DNA of 64,000 nucleotides from CAYMKL01 sp964390805 (GCA_964390805.1 CAYMKL010000023.1:3542-67541), one strand, 5' to 3'; shown: positions 18,897 through 26,295, counted from the stretch's first letter. The notes: generated by a model from the sequence alone, not told the origin. Numbers and translations are program-made.

Positions 18897-20444
18897 ATGC
18901 CGTTGATCTTCATAAGCCATGCTTCGAGTGACAGACCGATCATTGATGATTTCTTTGATCTTCTGCAAACGGGTTGCGATATCCGTCAAGATGACATCTT
19001 CTGCTCTTCGGTGGATGGGGCCGGAATTGAAACTGGCGCCGACTTTGTCGAGTGGATTCATGACAACCTTCACAGATGCGATTTGGCTATTCTCTTCCTA
19101 ACTCCAAACTACTATGCAAGCCGATTCTGTGTTGCTGAAATGGGGGCTGCGTGGGCGTTGGAGAAAGACGTTTTCCCGCTCGTAGTGCCAGACATCCCTC
19201 ATGAAGTGGGGGCTGTAATGCTAGGCCGCCAGACCGCCGTGGTGGACGAAATAGGCTTAGATCACCTCCGCGATCGGATAGCCCGATTGTTTCCACAGGC
19301 AGGGAAGGGGACAGCGAGGTGGAGCGCAAAGAAAGAGCAGTTCCTAGAAGCGTTTCAAGAGAAGTTCCCGAATCTCCCAAGTCCTCAGCCTGCCGACCTT
19401 GCAGAACTGGAGCGACAACGACAACGTCTTGAAGCTGCTGACCAGGCGATTAAGAAGTTGCGCGAGGAGAAGCAGCAACTCAGGGATCAAATCAAGATGC
19501 TTAAGCCCGCCAAGGGTCTCGGTGAGCAGGCCGACCTTAGATTGCTTCAAGACCGATTCCGAGAGATCATACAGTTACAGCATCAATTAAGTATGTTCCT
19601 GTCCAGAGTTCGTGAAGGACTGCAAGTAGTAGACAGCAAGACTACTGGCGCCTTCCTCAATTTCATGCCTGCGTATGAAAACACCTACAATCAACTGCGC
19701 ATGACATATGAAAAGTGGGACCTCAAGGCCAGCGAGTTGCTTCGTGAATACGCACCCGAACAGCTAGAGAGGCTCACCCAAGGCCACCCAACGATTCGTG
19801 ATCTTGTGTACTTGCGTCACACGTGTCCTTTTGATACCGAGCTGTGGTTCCGCGAGACCGAGAACTCGCTTGGGGAAGTTGCGGTGCTCATCCAAGAATT
19901 GGGGAAGGAGCTAACCGCCTCCATCCCATCTGAGTTGCCCTATGAGTTCATGGCACATTTCTATGATCCCAGCACACAGCGCCATTCGGACAGCCCGGAT
20001 CAGATTCGGCTAATAGAAAGGGCCGAATGTGGCTACGTGTACTACCCAGCAGTCCTTGAACACCCCCCTGAACAAGGAGATGCTGTTCTCACTTATCGCT
20101 TACGGGGCTTACCACGGGCACCGACAGAGTTTCGTTTGTCCTTTCGCTACGGAGTCCTTGACAAGCTCTATGACGAACCCTCAGGGGCGCTTATCGAGGA
20201 ATCAGACTTCCTTACAGTCGAAGGCAATCGAGTCGAATTCTCGATCAGGATTGATGGTGAAGAGAAATTCAGGTCGCCATGCTATGGTCACGTGTGGTCT
20301 CCCATCGTTGAAAAAGGCCCCCTGGGTGCACCACACGGTGATCTAACGATCGAGTTTAGAACGAACGCTATGGGCCAAACCAGAGGCAATTGGGCAGCCT
20401 GGGGCAATCCGATTCTACAGCTAATACAAATAGGCGAACCGTGA
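18897..20444 (+). CDS. TIR-domain protein with coiled-coil
   Basis: A 515-residue protein. Residues 1 to about 135 form a TIR domain: FISHASSD at the start, the BB-loop region, and FCVAEMGAAW containing the probable catalytic Glu81 of NADase-type TIRs. Residues about 165-205 are a charged coiled-coil (LEAADQAIKKLREEKQQLRD); the rest is an uncharacterised region likely to sense or bind a partner. Bacterial TIR effectors usually deplete NAD or make signalling nucleotides during phage defence; that role is inferred. It has its own promoter and structured leader. A small coupled frame follows at 20441. Confidence 0.8.
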   Translation: MPLIFISHASSDRPIIDDFFDLLQTGCDIRQDDIFCSSVDGAGIETGADFVEWIHDNLHRCDLAILFLTPNYYASRFCVAEMGAAWALEKDVFPLVVPDIPHEVGAVMLGRQTAVVDEIGLDHLRDRIARLFPQAGKGTARWSAKKEQFLEAFQEKFPNLPSPQPADLAELERQRQRLEAADQAIKKLREEKQQLRDQIKMLKPAKGLGEQADLRLLQDRFREIIQLQHQLSMFLSRVREGLQVVDSKTTGAFLNFMPAYENTYNQLRMTYEKWDLKASELLREYAPEQLERLTQGHPTIRDLVYLRHTCPFDTELWFRETENSLGEVAVLIQELGKELTASIPSELPYEFMAHFYDPSTQRHSDSPDQIRLIERAECGYVYYPAVLEHPPEQGDAVLTYRLRGLPRAPTEFRLSFRYGVLDKLYDEPSGALIEESDFLTVEGNRVEFSIRIDGEEKFRSPCYGHVWSPIVEKGPLGAPHGDLTIEFRTNAMGQTRGNWAAWGNPILQLIQIGEP

Positions 20445-20662
20445 AAGACCCAACCACCGACCTTGCCCCCAACCTTCAATCCCTCACTTCCCTCCTCGAT
20501 GCCCAACCTTCCGGAGTCCAAGAGGCCTTCCAGTTCTTGGCTAGCCACCGCCATGCATGGGGCTGGCAAGCAGGCGAGGTGTTCAGCGTGATCCGGCCAG
20601 GAATTGGTTTACAGACCTCTGTACTTAGACCACCAGCCTGTCCGCCTGACTTTGTCGGTTGA
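20441..20662 (+). CDS. Small frame coupled to the TIR gene, fused at its end to the repeat
   Basis: A GTG overlaps the TIR stop (GTGA). The frame encodes 73 residues beginning MKDPTTDLAPNLQSLTSLL and ending in RPPACPPDFVG, where the last third comes from the terminator-promoter module. The end FVG and its stop are the same as in the ABC exporter, so a longer second gene of the TIR operon may have been truncated by the module. No family recognised. Confidence 0.4.
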   Translation: MKDPTTDLAPNLQSLTSLLDAQPSGVQEAFQFLASHRHAWGWQAGEVFSVIRPGIGLQTSVLRPPACPPDFVG

Positions 20663-20682
20663 CCCATGACTTACGGATGTGG

Positions 20683-20717
20683 AAAAGCCACCTGCGTGAA
20701 CTGCACAGGTGGCTTTT
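20683..20717 (+). terminator. Terminator after the TIR unit
   Basis: AAAAGCCACCTG (20683-20694) pairs with CAGGTGGCTTTT (20706-20717), a 12-bp perfect stem with a T run. Confidence 0.85.
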
Positions 20718-20768
20718 GGGTTAGGCCAGATTGCGCAAGTGCTTGAAGCTGAAGAACGAGCAGTAGAA

Positions 20769-20797
20769 TTGCACGAACCGACGCTCTGTGGTAGAAT
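20769..20797 (+). promoter_or_regulatory. Promoter of the toxin-antitoxin operon
   Basis: TTGCAC (20769-20774), 17-base spacer ending GTGG, TAGAAT (20792-20797). The antitoxin start is 45 bases downstream. Confidence 0.65.
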
Positions 20798-20841
20798 GTA
20801 GTACCAATGAAAGTGGCAACTGATGCTACAGGAGGGAACCC

Positions 20842-21120
20842 ATGTCTTTGATCGGTGTGCGTGAATTGCGAGAGCAGACCAGCGAGGTGATCCGGCGAGT
20901 GCGCCAAGATCGCGCTGAGTATGTGGTTACCTACCAGGGCCGGCCGGTGGCCATCATTTTGCCCCTGGATGCCGGGCGGGCGGAGAAAGAGATGGTTCAA
21001 GCCAGCAAGAAAGCCGTGCTTGACAGTTGGGAGCGTTACGAGCGTCTGGCCGAGGAACTCCGCCGTGACTGGCCGACCGACCTTTCAACCCAGGACGTGA
21101 TGGACTCGATTCGGCGCTGA
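20842..21120 (+). CDS. Phd/YefM-type antitoxin
   Basis: A 92-residue protein with the Phd/YefM N-terminal DNA-binding signature: IGVRELREQTSEVIRRV, then YVVTYQGRPVAIILPLD. The C-terminal ~35 residues are the likely toxin-binding tail. AGGAGGGAACCC precedes the ATG. It lies 11 bases upstream of the PIN-domain gene. Antitoxins of this type repress their own operon by binding a palindrome near the promoter. Confidence 0.85.
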   Translation: MSLIGVRELREQTSEVIRRVRQDRAEYVVTYQGRPVAIILPLDAGRAEKEMVQASKKAVLDSWERYERLAEELRRDWPTDLSTQDVMDSIRR

Positions 21121-21131
21121 GGGGGGAGACC

Positions 21132-21548
21132 ATGTACACCATTGATGCCAGCGTCCACGTCAGCGCCCTGAACCCCGCCGAGGCCGACTCCGCCACCAGT
21201 CAGGCGTTCCTGGCCCTGGTGGGCCAGCACCGGATACCCCTGTTCTGTCCCACCTTGCTACTGGTCGGGGTAGCCGCCGCAGTGGCGCGGGCCTTTGACG
21301 ACACCGACCGCGCCGTGGCATTGGCGGAGGCCTTGCGTGACTTGCCCAACCAGACCCTGGTGCCGTTGGACGAGGCCCTGGCGGCGATGGCGCGACCGCG
21401 CGGCGCCGACGCGGTCTATGCAGCCGTGGCCCAGCAGTACGGTACCACGCTGATCACCCTCGACCGCCAGCAATTGGTTCGGCTCCCTCCCCTGGTGAGC
21501 ACCGCCCTCCCCGCCGACGTGCTGAGCGAGATGGAAGTGGGCGATTAG
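21132..21548 (+). CDS. PIN-domain toxin, probably inactivated
   Basis: A 138-residue VapC-like PIN protein. The acidic residues Asp5 (MYTIDAS), Asp93 (GADAVYAA) and Asp111 (TLITLDRQ) are present. The second family acid, normally Glu in a LLxVEVAAA context, is Gly46 here (LLLVGVAAA), and the helix before GADAVY (EALAAMARPRGAD) looks several residues shorter than usual. PIN RNases need these acids to bind Mg2+, so this copy is likely weak or dead. A GGGGGGAG site precedes the ATG. Confidence 0.8.
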   Translation: MYTIDASVHVSALNPAEADSATSQAFLALVGQHRIPLFCPTLLLVGVAAAVARAFDDTDRAVALAEALRDLPNQTLVPLDEALAAMARPRGADAVYAAVAQQYGTTLITLDRQQLVRLPPLVSTALPADVLSEMEVGD

Positions 21549-21550
21549 GC

Positions 21551-21766
21551 GTTGCCCACCGCCTGTCCACCGTCAAGCACGCTGACCGCATCATCGTCAT
21601 GGACCACGGCCAGATCATCGAAGAAGGCACCCACGACGCATTGATGGCCCAGGGCGGACACTACGCTGAACTGTACAACACCTGTTTTCAGCACCGGGAG
21701 TTAGATTACAGACCTCCGTACATGGAGGGCGAACCTGTCCGCCTGGCTTTGTCGGTTGACCTATGA
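21551..21766 (+). pseudogene. 3'-end fragment of an ABC exporter gene
   Basis: Directly after the PIN stop the frame reads VAHRLSTVKHADRIIVMDHG and continues through EEGTHDALMAQGGHYAELYN to a TGA at 21764-21766. This aligns with the last ~60 residues of the exporter at 15858-17663 (VIAHRLSTVKNADRIIVMDHG). Nucleotide similarity is high but imperfect, and the end differs (LDYRPPYMEGEPVRLALSVDL against LEYIESFVG), so it comes from a paralogue rather than a recent copy of the resident gene. There is no start or Walker A. Confidence 0.85.
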
Positions 21767-21778
21767 GTTACGGAGTGG

Positions 21779-21814
21779 AGAAGCCACCTCCCTAAACTGC
21801 ACGAGGTGGCTTCT
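21779..21814 (+). terminator. Terminator after the toxin-antitoxin unit
   Basis: AGAAGCCACCTC pairs with GAGGTGGCTTCT. Relative to copies 2 and 4 both arms are changed (CCTG/CAGG to CCTC/GAGG; AAAAG/CTTTT to AGAAG/CTTCT), that is, compensatory changes that keep the stem. Confidence 0.8.
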
Positions 21815-21819
21815 TGCAT

Positions 21820-21848
21820 TTGCCAAACGAGCCAAAGTATGGTAACAT
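21820..21848 (+). promoter_or_regulatory. Promoter of module copy 3
   Basis: TTGCCA (21820-21825), 17-base spacer, TAACAT (21843-21848). It drives the structured leader copy B and the secreted-protein gene at 22101. Confidence 0.6.
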
Positions 21849-21865
21849 TGTACTCAGCAACCGAA

Positions 21866-21995
21866 TAAAAAAGGGATTACAGAGTGGCCGCTCTAGTAAT
21901 CCCAACACCTACTCCTGATAGGCCCAGGAGACAGGCTGGGAGAATTGTAGCACAAAGCCGCTTCCTGGGCAAATGGGGGGGCGGCTTTGCCCTTC
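21866..21995 (+). ncRNA. Structured leader with three hairpins, copy B
   Basis: Homologous to 18731-18860. P1 21873-21903, P2 21912-21930, P3 21954-21988 with AAAGCCGC/GCGGCTTT. The cross-pairing GCCCAGGA (21922-21929) with TCCTGGGC (21963-21970) is kept while sequences around it vary. It lies between promoter copy 3 and the gene at 22101. Confidence 0.6.
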
Positions 21996-22100
21996 TAAGG
22001 ACACGGAGACACACGCCCATGAACATCCTACGTTTCACTTCGCCGCAAGGGCTGTGCACCTAGTTCCCTGATTCGCATTGGGGGAAAGGCGGTATGTAAC

Positions 22101-23774
22101 ATGGCGAGGAACAAAGTTCTGATGGCAACCGTAGCGGTCGCCCTGGGCCTCCTCTGGGCTTGGTCGGCAATGGTGACGGCTTCGATTGGAGAGTTGGAGT
22201 TTGTGGGCTTTCCCAGCGAAGTCGCCGTTACGGGTGAAGAGGTTCGGATTGAGGGACGGCTAAGGTTTAATGAAGAGGAGAACGAATACGCCATAAACAT
22301 TCGTTTGTGGGTGACTGGTCACCGGGGGCGAATCGAGCCCAAATTCATATTGGGCCCATTATACGATGGGGAGACGGTCCCGATCACCGTCTACCTCGAA
22401 GGAGCTCCTGGCTCTGCGACCCTCCACGCCGACGACATTCGGTGCCCACGCGGGACCTGGGCCATTACGCTCGTAGAAGCAACCCCCACCCCGACGCCCA
22501 CCAACACGGCCACCTCCACGCCAACACCAACGCACACACCTACTCCCACACACACCCCCACGCCAACCCCTTGCCCTGATGCTTTCGAGCCTGATGACAT
22601 CTGCCAGCAGGCCAAGCTGATTGACGTCAATGGGGCAATGCAATCGCATAACTTCCACACCGGCGATGATCGAGACCACGTGAAACTCGTCGCGGAGGCT
22701 GGCAACATCTACACCATCAGGACACTGAATCTGGGCGCAGGCAACGATACGATCCTCACCCTCTACGATACCGATTGCACGACACAATTGGGATACAACG
22801 ACGATGATCCGAACAACCCTCCAGCCTCGAAGATTGTCTGGTTGTGTTCTACAACGGGAACTTACTTCGTAAAGGCAGCACCCTTTGGGGGTCAGGTTGG
22901 CCTGTGCAACCCCTACGACCTTAAGGTCGTCGGTGTAGCGGCCCCGACACCAACACCGACAGCGACCAATACGCCGACTCCCACGCCCACCTCAACGTTG
23001 ACACCCACCCCAACATTCACCCCAACACTAACCCCCACGTCCACCCCAACACCCACAAGCACTGCAACACCGACGTTGACCCCCACGCCTACGGAGACGC
23101 CAACGGTAACACCCACGCCTACTCCACGGGAGGTGGTGGCGTGCTATTGCTGCTCCGCTGGGGATAGCATCTACCGGATTGATGCCTCATCCTTCTCTGG
23201 GTACACCACTACGTCAGCCGAGGAGTCCCCCCTTATCTGTGTGACCTCTCCACCAGCACCGTTAGGATGGAATCAACCAGACTTCGTACCCGGTAGCTCC
23301 TGGAAGTCCGGCTCGGAGGTTTGGTGGACCTTTTGGGGCGTTCCCGGTTGGACTCCCCTGCCTGGTGATTGCAAGGCCATTGGTCTGCGGGACAAAAACG
23401 GCAAAAAAGAAGGCTGGAGCGGGACGACCCACCTGTATCGGCGCACTTTCACCCTCTCCCCTCCTGAAGCAGGCATGCGGGTGACACAGGCCATCCTGGA
23501 GATGTGGAGCGACAACAAAACGGAATGGTGGTGGCAGGGGACCTCTATCTGGTACGATGGACAAGGGTATATCGGCCAGTTGAACCTTTTCCCCACCCAC
23601 GTCGGACTCCATGGCGGAACCTATGTCCTGGCTATGCAGAACAGCAACGACTACGTTTGTTCTCCCAATTGTAACCCGCAGGGGACAGCCTGCCGTCTCT
23701 GCGTCACCTGGAGAGTCCCCATCGAACTTAGCTATCACGTCTACCTGCCTGTTATCCTTAAGACTTACCCATGA
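22101..23774 (+). CDS. Secreted surface protein with PPC-like domain and Thr-Pro linkers
   Basis: A 557-residue exported protein. A signal peptide (about 1-28) is followed by a beta-sandwich region to ~125, a first Thr/Pro linker, a domain with DAFEPDD and GDDRDHVKL that matches bacterial pre-peptidase C-terminal (PPC) domains, a long second Thr/Pro linker (about 278-345) and a C-terminal domain with paired Cys (CYCC). It ends in YHVYLPVILKTYP; tails of the YLPLVxK type recur in Chloroflexota secreted proteins and may be a sorting signal. It may bind surface ligands or sugars; no catalytic motif is seen. Confidence 0.75.
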   Translation: MARNKVLMATVAVALGLLWAWSAMVTASIGELEFVGFPSEVAVTGEEVRIEGRLRFNEEENEYAINIRLWVTGHRGRIEPKFILGPLYDGETVPITVYLEGAPGSATLHADDIRCPRGTWAITLVEATPTPTPTNTATSTPTPTHTPTPTHTPTPTPCPDAFEPDDICQQAKLIDVNGAMQSHNFHTGDDRDHVKLVAEAGNIYTIRTLNLGAGNDTILTLYDTDCTTQLGYNDDDPNNPPASKIVWLCSTTGTYFVKAAPFGGQVGLCNPYDLKVVGVAAPTPTPTATNTPTPTPTSTLTPTPTFTPTLTPTSTPTPTSTATPTLTPTPTETPTVTPTPTPREVVACYCCSAGDSIYRIDASSFSGYTTTSAEESPLICVTSPPAPLGWNQPDFVPGSSWKSGSEVWWTFWGVPGWTPLPGDCKAIGLRDKNGKKEGWSGTTHLYRRTFTLSPPEAGMRVTQAILEMWSDNKTEWWWQGTSIWYDGQGYIGQLNLFPTHVGLHGGTYVLAMQNSNDYVCSPNCNPQGTACRLCVTWRVPIELSYHVYLPVILKTYP

Positions 23775-23989
23775 GGACACCCCCACTGAACGTTGAGGGC
23801 CACGTTAGAAGTGCCCAGCGCCTCGTGCCATTCCCAATTACTCCCGAATGTAGACAAACTCATCACCTTCGGCCAGATGGCACTTGAACAGGGCTAATAT
23901 GACCGGGAGTTAGATCACAGACCTCCGTGCTTAGACGACGAGCCTGTCTGCCTGGCTTTGTCGGTCGACCTATGACTTACGGAGTGGAC

Positions 23990-24022
23990 AAGCCACCTGC
24001 GTGAACTGCACAGGTGGCTTTT
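23990..24022 (+). terminator. Terminator after the secreted-protein gene
   Basis: AAGCCACCTG (23990-23999) pairs with CAGGTGGCTT (24011-24020), then a T run. Confidence 0.85.
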
Positions 24023-24026
24023 TGCT

Positions 24027-24055
24027 TTGCCAAAAGAGCCGAAATCTGGTAAACT
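24027..24055 (+). promoter_or_regulatory. Promoter of module copy 4
   Basis: TTGCCA (24027-24032), 17-base spacer, TAAACT (24050-24055). A ~150-nt leader follows, with a GGGGAAAAGCCCC hairpin but no copy of the three-hairpin element. Confidence 0.6.
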
Positions 24056-24211
24056 ATGCTCAGCGACCAAGGGGAAAAGCCCCGACTGGTCAGATGGCAT
24101 CGGGGCACGGCCAAGCTGCGGCGACAGCCCGGCAGGGATGGTATAGCACGGAAGCCCGTCTGTCGTCAAGTTTGGCAGATGGATTCTGTGGTTCTAAGGA
24201 GGGACAGAGGA

Positions 24212-25747
24212 ATGAAAACAACTCAGTCGAAATGCCCAGCATTCGGTAGCACCGAGCTTGAGAAGCTCCATAAGAAGCAGGCAAGCCTGAAACCCTTGTC
24301 TCTGCTCGCCGTCCTCTTGATCATCGCAGCAATGTGCGTGTTGACCAGTTGCGAACCAGGGGAGTTGTCCGAGCAAACCCCAGTTGTCGAAAAGCTGACC
24401 AGTACTCAAGAGCCTGGTGGTCTAGAGCCAAAGCTGCCACCTGTGGAAGATCGGTTGGCAGAAGGCTTGCACGAGCCCTGGGCGGCGAAGGACTGGGAAA
24501 AGGTCATAGGGCTGATCGAGGAAATTCTGGCCATCAACCCTAACTACGATGATATGATTGAGAAGCTGTACGCGGCCCACGTCAACTACGGACGCCAGTT
24601 TCTGGATGAGGGCAATCCCGGCGGGGCGGTAGTGCAGTTCAGCAGTGCTCTGGAGATCAAACCCGACGGAGTGGAAGCCCGGGCGGGACTAGAACAAGCA
24701 GCTACTCGGGTGCCAACACCAACACCGCTATCACTGACTGTGGAGCAGTTGGCCCAGAGTTTGCACGAGCCGTGGGCGGAGGAAGACTGGGAACAGGTCA
24801 TAGGGTTAATCAGGCAGATCCTGGCCATCAGCCCTGGCTACGATGACATGATTGAGAAGCTGTACGCGGCCCACCTCAACTATGGGCTCCAACTCGTCGA
24901 AGAGGGCAACCTTGAGGAAGCGAAGGCGGAGTTCACCCGCGCCTTAGACGTCAAGCCAGGCGGAGGAGAGGCCATAGCGGAGCTGAGAGCATTGGCTGGC
25001 GAAACGGCTATCCCAGTGGCACCGACGGCCACCTTCCAGCCGCCAACGGCGACACCGATCCCGCCGCCTCCGCCCCCTGCGGTAGAGGCGGCCATGATCG
25101 CTATCCCTGCTGGCGAGTTCACCATGGGCAGCAATGTCGAGGACGAGAGGCCACCTCATGTGGTTTTCGTTGATGGCTTTGAGATGGACAAGCTTGAGGT
25201 AACCAACGAGGACTTTGAGAAGTTTGTCGCGGAAACAGGCTATGTCACCGATGCGGAGAAGGCAGGTGACACGTCCTGGCGGTACTATGCTAAGGACAAG
25301 GCTCAGCATCCCGTGGTGAAAGTAAGCTGGAACGATGCCAAAGCTTTTTGCCAGTGGGCGGGGAAGAGGTTACCTACCGAAGCGGAGTGGGAAAAGGCGG
25401 CGCGGGGCACCGATGCGCGCAGCTATCCCTGGGGCAACCAGTGGGATGCAGCCAGGGCCAACGCGAAGGAGGCAGGTCATCGCGGGACCACCGCTGTAGG
25501 GAGCTTCCCTGCCGGGGCCAGTCCTTATGGTGCGATGGACATGGCGGGCAACGTATCCGAGTGGACGAGCGACTGGTTTAAGGCCTATCCTGGCGGTGAC
25601 TTCTATTCCCCTTATTTTGGAGAGAAGTACAGGGTGATCCGAGGGGGCGGCTGGTTCAGCGACCAGAATCTGGTGCGCACCACCGAGCGGAGTGCCAGCT
25701 CCACGACCCTGGCCAACGACGACGTCGGCTTCCGCTGTGCACGTTAG
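24212..25747 (+). CDS. Membrane-anchored TPR / formylglycine-generating-enzyme-like protein
   Basis: A 511-residue protein. A hydrophobic segment at 29-46 ends in VLTSC (Cys47), so it is a lipoprotein or signal-anchored. Two ~95-residue homologous TPR-like units follow (each with LHEPWAxxDWExVIGLI and YDDMIEKLYAAHxNYG), then a Thr/Pro linker and a SUMF1/formylglycine-enzyme-type domain from ~294 (IPAGEFTMGS, KRLPTEAEWEKAARG, MDMAGNVSEWT, VIRGGGW, GFRCAR). Most such domains are sugar- or protein-binding or non-haem iron enzymes, not true sulfatase activators. The start is ATG 24212 with AAGGAGGGA upstream; the frame is open further upstream through the leader. Confidence 0.8.
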   Translation: MKTTQSKCPAFGSTELEKLHKKQASLKPLSLLAVLLIIAAMCVLTSCEPGELSEQTPVVEKLTSTQEPGGLEPKLPPVEDRLAEGLHEPWAAKDWEKVIGLIEEILAINPNYDDMIEKLYAAHVNYGRQFLDEGNPGGAVVQFSSALEIKPDGVEARAGLEQAATRVPTPTPLSLTVEQLAQSLHEPWAEEDWEQVIGLIRQILAISPGYDDMIEKLYAAHLNYGLQLVEEGNLEEAKAEFTRALDVKPGGGEAIAELRALAGETAIPVAPTATFQPPTATPIPPPPPPAVEAAMIAIPAGEFTMGSNVEDERPPHVVFVDGFEMDKLEVTNEDFEKFVAETGYVTDAEKAGDTSWRYYAKDKAQHPVVKVSWNDAKAFCQWAGKRLPTEAEWEKAARGTDARSYPWGNQWDAARANAKEAGHRGTTAVGSFPAGASPYGAMDMAGNVSEWTSDWFKAYPGGDFYSPYFGEKYRVIRGGGWFSDQNLVRTTERSASSTTLANDDVGFRCAR

Positions 25748-26295
25748 CTTATCGCCAAGTTGACCAGACGATCTTTCAGCAGCTCACCAGCCCGCCGTCG
25801 GAGGGCTACCAGGGCTACGACAAGGCGCTCGACATCTACTACCTGACCATCGCCTACATCTCGACGCTGCGCAACTGGGTGAACCGCTTGGTGCTCCAGG
25901 TCAGCCGCTTCCTCTTCTTCTGGCGACTGGTGGGCGTGGCGCTGTTCGAGCTCACCCACCTGTGTCCGCTGCGGCTGATCTTTCCCAACACGTGACTGCT
26001 CAGGCTACTCTGTGCCGCGATTGAAATCGCCTCTCCAGGGCTTTCAGCCGGGCGTCCACCTGCGTGGACGTCGCTGTCCACGTAGGTGGACAGTCAGCTT
26101 TAGCTCTCCAGGCGCGGTTTCAACCGCCAGCCTGAGTAGTAACCCCAACACCTTCGAGTACTTCTTTGTCTTCTACGAGGCATATCGCCTCCGCTGGGAC
26201 CCGAGCCGGACGACCAGGAAGCTCCTGATCGGCGCTGCCGCGTTTATCTGGATGGTGATCAAACTGCCGCAGGAGTACTGGCTCTACGTTGTACC
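25747..26295 (+). pseudogene. Membrane-protein gene fragment split by a MITE
   Basis: Before the element the frame reads LDIYYLTIAYISTLRNWVNR and VSRFLFFWRLVGVALFEL up to LRLIFPNT. After it, FEYFFVFYEAYRLRW and AAAFIWMVIKLPQEYW. Removing the element and one copy of the 8-bp duplication joins the halves in frame as LIFPNTFEYF. The 5' end is missing: the fragment starts inside the stop region of the preceding gene. Two or three hydrophobic helices are present; the family is unknown. Confidence 0.75.
25992..26143. mobile_element. Miniature inverted-repeat element, copy 2 (MITE-1), with target duplication
   Basis: 152 bp. Terminal inverted repeats are GTGACTGCTCAGGCT on the left and GTTACTACTCAGGCT (reverse complement of the right end), 13 of 15 identical. 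CCCAACAC flanks it at 25984-25991 and 26144-26151. The inside is an inverted copy of 4143-4293 with the GTCCACCTGCGTGGAC-type palindromes. It encodes no protein, so it must have been moved by a transposase elsewhere. Confidence 0.85.

Larger units (their letters stand above)
20604..20797 (+). repeat. Terminator-promoter module, copy 2
   Basis: Begins with TTTACAGACCTCTGTACTTA, contains CTTTGTCGGTTGACCCATGA and the AAGCCACCTG hairpin, and ends with the promoter at 20769. The sequence between hairpin and promoter (about 20718-20768) differs from copies 1, 3 and 4. Confidence 0.8.
21694..21848 (+). repeat. Terminator-promoter module, copy 3
   Basis: CCGGGAGTTAGATTACAGAC, CCGCCTGGCTTTGTCGGTTG, hairpin and TTTGCCAAACGAGCCAAAG. 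Here the module is still joined to a long ABC-gene tail, which shows what the modules derive from. Confidence 0.85.
23902..24055 (+). repeat. Terminator-promoter module, copy 4
   Basis: ACCGGGAGTTAGATCACAGA, CTGGCTTTGTCGGTCGACCT, hairpin and TTTGCCAAAAGAGCCGAAAT. Downstream is the TPR/formylglycine-enzyme lipoprotein. The 127 bases between the previous stop and this copy show nothing recognisable. Confidence 0.85.

Noticed and set aside
18741..19073. Minus-strand frame ending in SGVGVGITRAATL, with a similar ending at 21877-22059
   Set aside because: The shared ending is the reverse strand of the duplicated leader RNA; the rest of the two frames is unrelated, so it is not a protein family.
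17650..24055. Integron attC cassette array
   Set aside because: I looked for RYYYAAC/GTTRRRY core sites at the module ends and found none, and no integron integrase is present.
24056..24211. 52-residue N-terminal extension of the TPR/FGE lipoprotein
   Set aside because: It would begin inside the promoter copy and place a basic, hairpin-derived stretch before the signal anchor; ATG 24212 has a good ribosome-binding site.
25080..25747. Retroelement variable region at the end of the TPR/FGE lipoprotein
   Set aside because: Its C-terminus (VIRGGGWFSDQNLVRTTERS) follows the normal conserved FGE pattern and lacks the run of NNC/NNT codons; it also does not serve as a template for the NACHT-FGE region.
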